DNA of 9,753 bases from SAR202 cluster bacterium. GTDB taxonomy: Bacteria; Chloroflexota; Dehalococcoidia; Lucifugimonadales; JASMAO01. The notes below the pieces were generated by a model. That model saw only the letters and a program-made list of their open reading frames with translations, ran no database searches and was not told the DNA's origin. Below are positions 6,783 to 9,753 of this stretch, one piece after another (positions within the stretch are counted from its first letter, which is position 1; the number at the start of each line of letters is the position of its first letter). Location: the NCBI GenBank assembly GCA_030754315.1, contig JASMAO010000211.1, positions 1-9,753 on the forward strand. Reading direction: 5' to 3'. The position numbers were made by a program, and so were the translations under genes.

Positions 6783-7586
6783 ATGACTAATGACAAAAAT
6801 CAAAATGGAAGACCAACCGGAGTGACAATTAAGTCCTCCAAAGAACTTGACTTGATGCGCGAGTCCGGTCAAATCGTCGCAGAGACTAAGATCTTGCTAG
6901 CAGAAGCAATCCAACCTGGTTTAACAACCGCAGAGTTGGACCGTATAGCCGAGAACGAGATCCGAAAGAGAGGCGGCGTCCCATCTTTCAAAGGATATTT
7001 GGGATTCCCTGCGACTATTTGCTCATCATTTAACGAGGAAATAGTGCACGGCATTCCATCAAACCGGTGCATGAACGAAGGCGATTTGATCAGTATAGAC
7101 ATTGGGGCCATTGTAGGCGGCTTTCATAGCGATACGGCTTTCACCGCAGGAGTAGGCGACATCACCGGCAAGGCTCAGTGTCTCATCGAAGCCACTGAGA
7201 AGGCGCTTAGACTGGGGATTGCCCAAGTGAAACCGGGTGCGAGGATCGGAGATATTTCCTCCGCGATTCAAGAATATTCTGAAGGCCTAGGATACGGTGT
7301 AGTGAGGCAATACGTGGGCCATGGCATAGGCCGATCATTACACGAAGATCCTCAAGTTCCAAATTATGGATCCCCTGGTAAAGGCCCAATCTTACGACAA
7401 GGTATGACGATTGCAATCGAGCCAATGTTGAACATGGGGTCATGGGAAACTGAAACTATGAGCGATGGATGGACCGTCGTAACAGCAGACAGACAGCTAT
7501 CAGCTCACTTTGAGGACACGGTAGCAATAACCAATGCCGGGGTTGAGGTGTTCACCTCTGTGAATATGGTTGAGGCAAAGGTATAG
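6783..7586 (+). CDS. map: Methionine aminopeptidase, type I
   Basis: This enzyme removes the initiator methionine from new proteins after deformylation. It is a cytosolic metalloenzyme with the pita-bread fold. From ATG 6783 the product has 267 residues. The five metal ligands are visible: Asp106 (SIDIGA), Asp117 (HSDTAF), His180 (GHGIGR), Glu213 (AIEPM) and Glu244 (AHFEDTVAIT). The substrate-site His89 lies in IVHGIP. No long N-terminal SH3-like extension is present. No binding site precedes ATG 6783. GTG 6822 has GGAAGA nine bases upstream and would give 254 residues starting MTIKSSKEL, closer to the usual family N-terminus, so the true start may be 6822. infA begins directly after the stop. 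Confidence 0.97.
   Translation: MTNDKNQNGRPTGVTIKSSKELDLMRESGQIVAETKILLAEAIQPGLTTAELDRIAENEIRKRGGVPSFKGYLGFPATICSSFNEEIVHGIPSNRCMNEGDLISIDIGAIVGGFHSDTAFTAGVGDITGKAQCLIEATEKALRLGIAQVKPGARIGDISSAIQEYSEGLGYGVVRQYVGHGIGRSLHEDPQVPNYGSPGKGPILRQGMTIAIEPMLNMGSWETETMSDGWTVVTADRQLSAHFEDTVAITNAGVEVFTSVNMVEAKV
6807..6812 (+). promoter_or_regulatory. Possible ribosome binding site for an alternative map start
   Basis: GGAAGA lies nine bases before GTG 6822. It favours that start over ATG 6783, which has no purine-rich sequence before it. Confidence 0.4.
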
Positions 7587-7805
7587 ATGGCCAAGAAGGA
7601 AGCTATAGAGGTAGAAGGTACCGTAAATGAGGCTTTACGAGATTCAACGTTCAATGTCGAATTGCCTAACGGACACCACGTGCTTGCATACCTCTCAGGT
7701 AAAATACGAAAGAATTACATACGTGTACTGCCAGGCGACAGAGTACTTGTCGAACTCTCGCCTTACGATCTAACGAAAGGCAGAATCACGTATCGGTTCA
7801 GATAA
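7587..7805 (+). CDS. infA: Translation initiation factor IF-1
   Basis: IF-1 is an OB-fold protein that occupies the 30S A site during initiation and assists IF-2 and IF-3. The product has 72 residues, exactly the family norm. It shows [65 protein letters not shown], nearly the consensus throughout. ATG follows the map stop with no spacer (TAGATG), with AAAGG five bases upstream inside map. Placement between map and rpmJ is the standard order. Confidence 0.98.
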   Translation: MAKKEAIEVEGTVNEALRDSTFNVELPNGHHVLAYLSGKIRKNYIRVLPGDRVLVELSPYDLTKGRITYRFR

Positions 7806-7833
7806 TCGCCTTGTCAGAGACTGAGGTTAAATA

Positions 7834-7947
7834 ATGAAAGTCTCCGCGTCAGTTAAAAAGCGGTGCGCAAAATGCAAGATAGTCAGACGACACGGGAATG
7901 TTCTCGTGGTCTGCGATAATAAGCGTCATAAACAGAGACAAGGCTAG
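7834..7947 (+). CDS. rpmJ: 50S ribosomal protein L36
   Basis: L36 is the smallest large-subunit protein and binds 23S rRNA near the factor-binding region. The product has only 37 residues, the standard length. It begins [19 protein letters not shown] and ends NKRHKQRQG. The zinc-ribbon ligands Cys11, Cys14, Cys27 and His32 are intact, so this is the zinc-binding form. GAGG at 7823-7826 lies seven bases before ATG 7834. It fits between infA and rpsM as expected. Its small size makes it easy to miss. Confidence 0.97.
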   Translation: MKVSASVKKRCAKCKIVRRHGNVLVVCDNKRHKQRQG

Positions 7948-7962
7948 GGGGAAAGTAGCACA

Positions 7963-8346
7963 ATGGCCATCATAGCAGGTGTCAATATACCCGATGATAA
8001 GCGTGTGGAGACATCTCTAACCAGAATATATGGCATAGGCCCAGCCCAAGCCAAAGACGTGGTAGGTAAAGCAAATATACAAGAAAATCCGCGAGTCAAG
8101 GATTTGACAGAGTCAGAACTCCAACGGATCAGAGAAATACTGGATCAGGAGAAAAAAATCGAGGGCGACCTACGCCGCGAACAAAATATGAACATCAGGC
8201 GATTAATCGATATCGGAAGCTACCGCGGGCTTCGACACCGTAGGGGACTGCCGGTTCGGGGTCAACGAACCCGAACCAATGCACGCGCGCGACGGGGACG
8301 GAGAGTACCAGTAGCAGGCCGTAGGCATACTGTTACCAGAACATAG
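7963..8346 (+). CDS. rpsM: 30S ribosomal protein S13
   Basis: S13 lies at the top of the 30S head, touches P-site tRNA and forms bridge B1 with L5. The product has 127 residues. The N-terminus [26 protein letters not shown] contains the start of the helix-two-turn-helix motif. The middle segment [44 protein letters not shown] is the family signature. The tail is strongly basic ([15 protein letters not shown]), as is usual. AGGGGGA at 7946-7952 provides a binding site about ten bases before ATG. Firm. Confidence 0.98.
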   Translation: MAIIAGVNIPDDKRVETSLTRIYGIGPAQAKDVVGKANIQENPRVKDLTESELQRIREILDQEKKIEGDLRREQNMNIRRLIDIGSYRGLRHRRGLPVRGQRTRTNARARRGRRVPVAGRRHTVTRT

Positions 8347-8385
8347 CACCGCATCGAAAAGATAATATGGAAGAGAGAAGCGAGA

Positions 8386-8772
8386 ATGGCAAGAAGGCCT
8401 AGGAACAGAAAAAAAGAACGGAAATCCATACCGGTAGGCCGGGCTTATATACAGTCCACGTTTAACAACACACTAATCACGCTCACTGACCCAGAGGGTA
8501 AGGTTATAACTTGGGGCAGTTCAGGCGTTGTAGGGTTCAAAGGGTCACGCAAGTCTACAGCGTTTGCGGCACAAAGGGCTGGTGAAAACGCCGCACGTAA
8601 AGGAATGGAACACGGCCTGCGAAGGGTCGAAGTTTATGTCAGAGGCCCTGGACCTGGAAGGGAAGCCGCCATCCGGTCATTAAACGCTTCGGGCCTGCTG
8701 GTGACCAGTATACGAGACGTTACACCGATACCTCACAATGGCTGTCGTCCTCCAAAACGGCGAAGGGTGTAA
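8386..8772 (+). CDS. rpsK: 30S ribosomal protein S11
   Basis: S11 sits on the 30S platform near the E site and mRNA exit. The product has 128 residues. After a basic N-terminus ([15 protein letters not shown]) come [30 protein letters not shown], the [14 protein letters not shown] segment, [17 protein letters not shown] and the terminal [18 protein letters not shown], all classic S11. A purine-rich stretch (GGAAGAGAGAAG) precedes ATG 8386. In most genomes with this gene order rpsD follows directly, but here a membrane-protein gene comes in between. Confidence 0.98.
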   Translation: MARRPRNRKKERKSIPVGRAYIQSTFNNTLITLTDPEGKVITWGSSGVVGFKGSRKSTAFAAQRAGENAARKGMEHGLRRVEVYVRGPGPGREAAIRSLNASGLLVTSIRDVTPIPHNGCRPPKRRRV

Positions 8773-8787
8773 ATACGTAAATTCAAG

Positions 8788-9696
8788 ATGGCATTTTTAA
8801 CGCAGGAAACACAACCGGATCCCCGCTCTAGCGGCTGCCTCTTGCCACAACCGGATCCCCTCTTGCCTAGGAGCCTTATTGAGCTCCTCAACGAGACGTT
8901 CGGCATATATGGCGCGCACCTAAAGAAGTTTCTATATCTCGTAGCGATAGTACAGGTCCCGCTAGGACTGCTAATATTTCTGCATACATTGTTCGACCCA
9001 AGCGCCCGCCCAATGTACCTATCCGTGATTGCAAGCTCACTTGGAACAATTGCAGTCTACGGTGCAGCATCGTACCTAGTCGCTCTACATAAAATAAACG
9101 ACCCCAACATAGAAGTATGGGCCTGTTACCAAAATGGGTTTTGGTTTCGCGTGAAATCGATGATCTCGCTGGGCGCGATACTTGCGATCTGGGTTGCCGC
9201 GGTATTTGGTGGAATCTTGTTCGTTTTGGGAAGACCGATGCTGTTAGGAAACGCTGCGTTGACTGGCATCGTGAACTTCGTGGCTTTTGGCATGTTGTGG
9301 ATGTTCCTGATTTGGTTATTTACGTCGATTCCCGCGGCGGCGATTTCGGGGTTTGATGGCGCATTGGCAGCGTTGCGGCATACCTACGGCCTCGTTTTTG
9401 GATCCAAATGGAGAATATTCGGTATATTCTGCGTCCTGCTTCTGGTAACATTCGGCCTCTCCATCGTGATTACTATACCGTTCGCATTGATGATGGCTTT
9501 ATTTGGAACGGAACAAACATCAACCATTTTTGTAACCATGCAAAGTATAAGCAGCATATTTGTTGAAACCTTAGTCTTGCCAGTGCTATTCATAGGTGGC
9601 ACCTTGCTATACATCGACTTGAGAGTAAGAAAAGAACAATTCAGCGTATCTACTCTTCGACAAGAAATCAAACAGAATAGTTACGTCGCAGCGTAA
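8788..9696 (+). CDS. Predicted six-helix membrane protein inserted between rpsK and rpsD
   Basis: Function is unknown. The product has 302 residues, with a hydrophilic Pro-rich N-terminus (1-45) and no signal peptide. Hydrophobic segments lie at about 48-68, 76-100, 124-147, 155-180, 210-238 and 255-277. The end GGTLLYIDLRVRKEQF resembles the (L)YxDLRVRKE signature of bacterial membrane proteins often annotated as glycerophosphoryl diester phosphodiesterase membrane-domain-like or UPF0259/YciC-like. Segment layout and this motif are the only grounds, and no catalytic phosphodiesterase motif is present. The frame is intact and on the operon strand, 15 bp after rpsK and 38 bp before rpsD. No good Shine-Dalgarno precedes ATG 8788, so the exact start is less certain. 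It is probably co-transcribed with its neighbours. Confidence 0.85.
   Translation: MAFLTQETQPDPRSSGCLLPQPDPLLPRSLIELLNETFGIYGAHLKKFLYLVAIVQVPLGLLIFLHTLFDPSARPMYLSVIASSLGTIAVYGAASYLVALHKINDPNIEVWACYQNGFWFRVKSMISLGAILAIWVAAVFGGILFVLGRPMLLGNAALTGIVNFVAFGMLWMFLIWLFTSIPAAAISGFDGALAALRHTYGLVFGSKWRIFGIFCVLLLVTFGLSIVITIPFALMMALFGTEQTSTIFVTMQSISSIFVETLVLPVLFIGGTLLYIDLRVRKEQFSVSTLRQEIKQNSYVAA
8810..8860 (+). repeat. 15-bp direct repeat at the head of the membrane-protein gene
   Basis: CACAACCGGATCCCC occurs at 8810-8824 and 8846-8860, 36 bp apart and in the same frame, so the protein reads QPDP twice (residues 9-12 and 21-24). It may be a small local duplication in a disordered N-terminus. Confidence 0.85.
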
Positions 9697-9722
9697 CCAA
9701 CCTACCAATCACAAGAGGTCTC

Positions 9723-9727
9723 AGGAG
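9723..9727 (+). promoter_or_regulatory. Ribosome binding site of rpsD
   Basis: AGGAG lies seven bases before ATG 9735, a near-ideal arrangement. It supports calling the truncated frame at the window end as a gene start. Confidence 0.7.
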
Positions 9728-9734
9728 ACTATAC

Positions 9735-9753
9735 ATGGGGAGATATACAGATC
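9735..9753 (+). CDS. rpsD: 30S ribosomal protein S4, first codons only (partial)
   Basis: Only M-G-R-Y-T-D plus one base is in the window. S4 proteins of this operon type commonly begin M(G/A)RYT, the frame has an excellent AGGAG site, and rpsD is the expected gene after rpsM-rpsK. S4 is a primary 16S rRNA binder that nucleates 30S assembly and in many bacteria regulates the alpha operon. Six residues cannot prove identity, so the call leans on gene order. Confidence 0.75.

Noticed and set aside
9717..9728. GTCTC-AG-GAGAC inverted repeat over the rpsD binding site, as a regulatory hairpin
   Set aside because: The loop is too small for the full stem, leaving only about four pairs. S4 autoregulation is known in other bacteria, but this is too weak to call.

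Overview
The window is a long piece of a bacterial ribosomal-protein superoperon (spc operon running into the alpha operon), all on the plus strand. The order is [upstream gene tail]-rplN-rplX-rplE-rpsZ-rpsH-rplF-rplR-rpsE-rpmD-rplO-secY-adk-map-infA-rpmJ-rpsM-rpsK-[membrane protein]-rpsD. I see no tRNA, rRNA, CRISPR array, insertion sequence, phage gene or gene on the minus strand. The linked secY-adk-map-infA-rpmJ-rpsM-rpsK order, the zinc-type S14, the four-cysteine L24 and the zinc-LID adenylate kinase are typical of Firmicutes, Chloroflexota and related bacteria. The style of the proteins, base composition near one half, frequent TTG/GTG starts and tight start-stop overlaps suggest an uncultured Chloroflexota (Dehalococcoidia or SAR202-like). 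That placement is an inference from general family knowledge, not a search result.

Region 1 (1-178) is the 3' end of a gene whose product ends in five tandem copies of a nine-residue acidic repeat. By position it is probably rpsQ (S17), but none of its core is visible. Region 2 (175-4648) holds ten ribosomal-protein genes, many joined by 1-4 bp overlaps that imply translational coupling. L5 here carries an unusual lysine-rich N-terminal extension of about 139 residues. Region 3 (4648-6622) is secY and adk, which begin at GTG and TTG. Region 4 (6623-6782) is the only sizeable gap (160 bp). It has a weak extended -10 candidate, a 7-bp hairpin and a 44-codon open frame of doubtful meaning. Region 5 (6783-8772) is map, infA, rpmJ (37 codons, easily missed), rpsM and rpsK. 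Region 6 (8788-9696) is an unrecognised six-helix membrane protein between rpsK and rpsD. The first six codons of rpsD close the window.

Together these genes make large- and small-subunit ribosomal proteins, the Sec translocon channel, a nucleotide kinase, the N-terminal methionine-removing enzyme and initiation factor 1, which is the normal growth-linked set. I do not find a new multi-gene system. The points worth a second look are the two low-complexity charged extensions (an acidic tail before rplN and a basic head on L5) and the membrane-protein gene inserted in the alpha operon.
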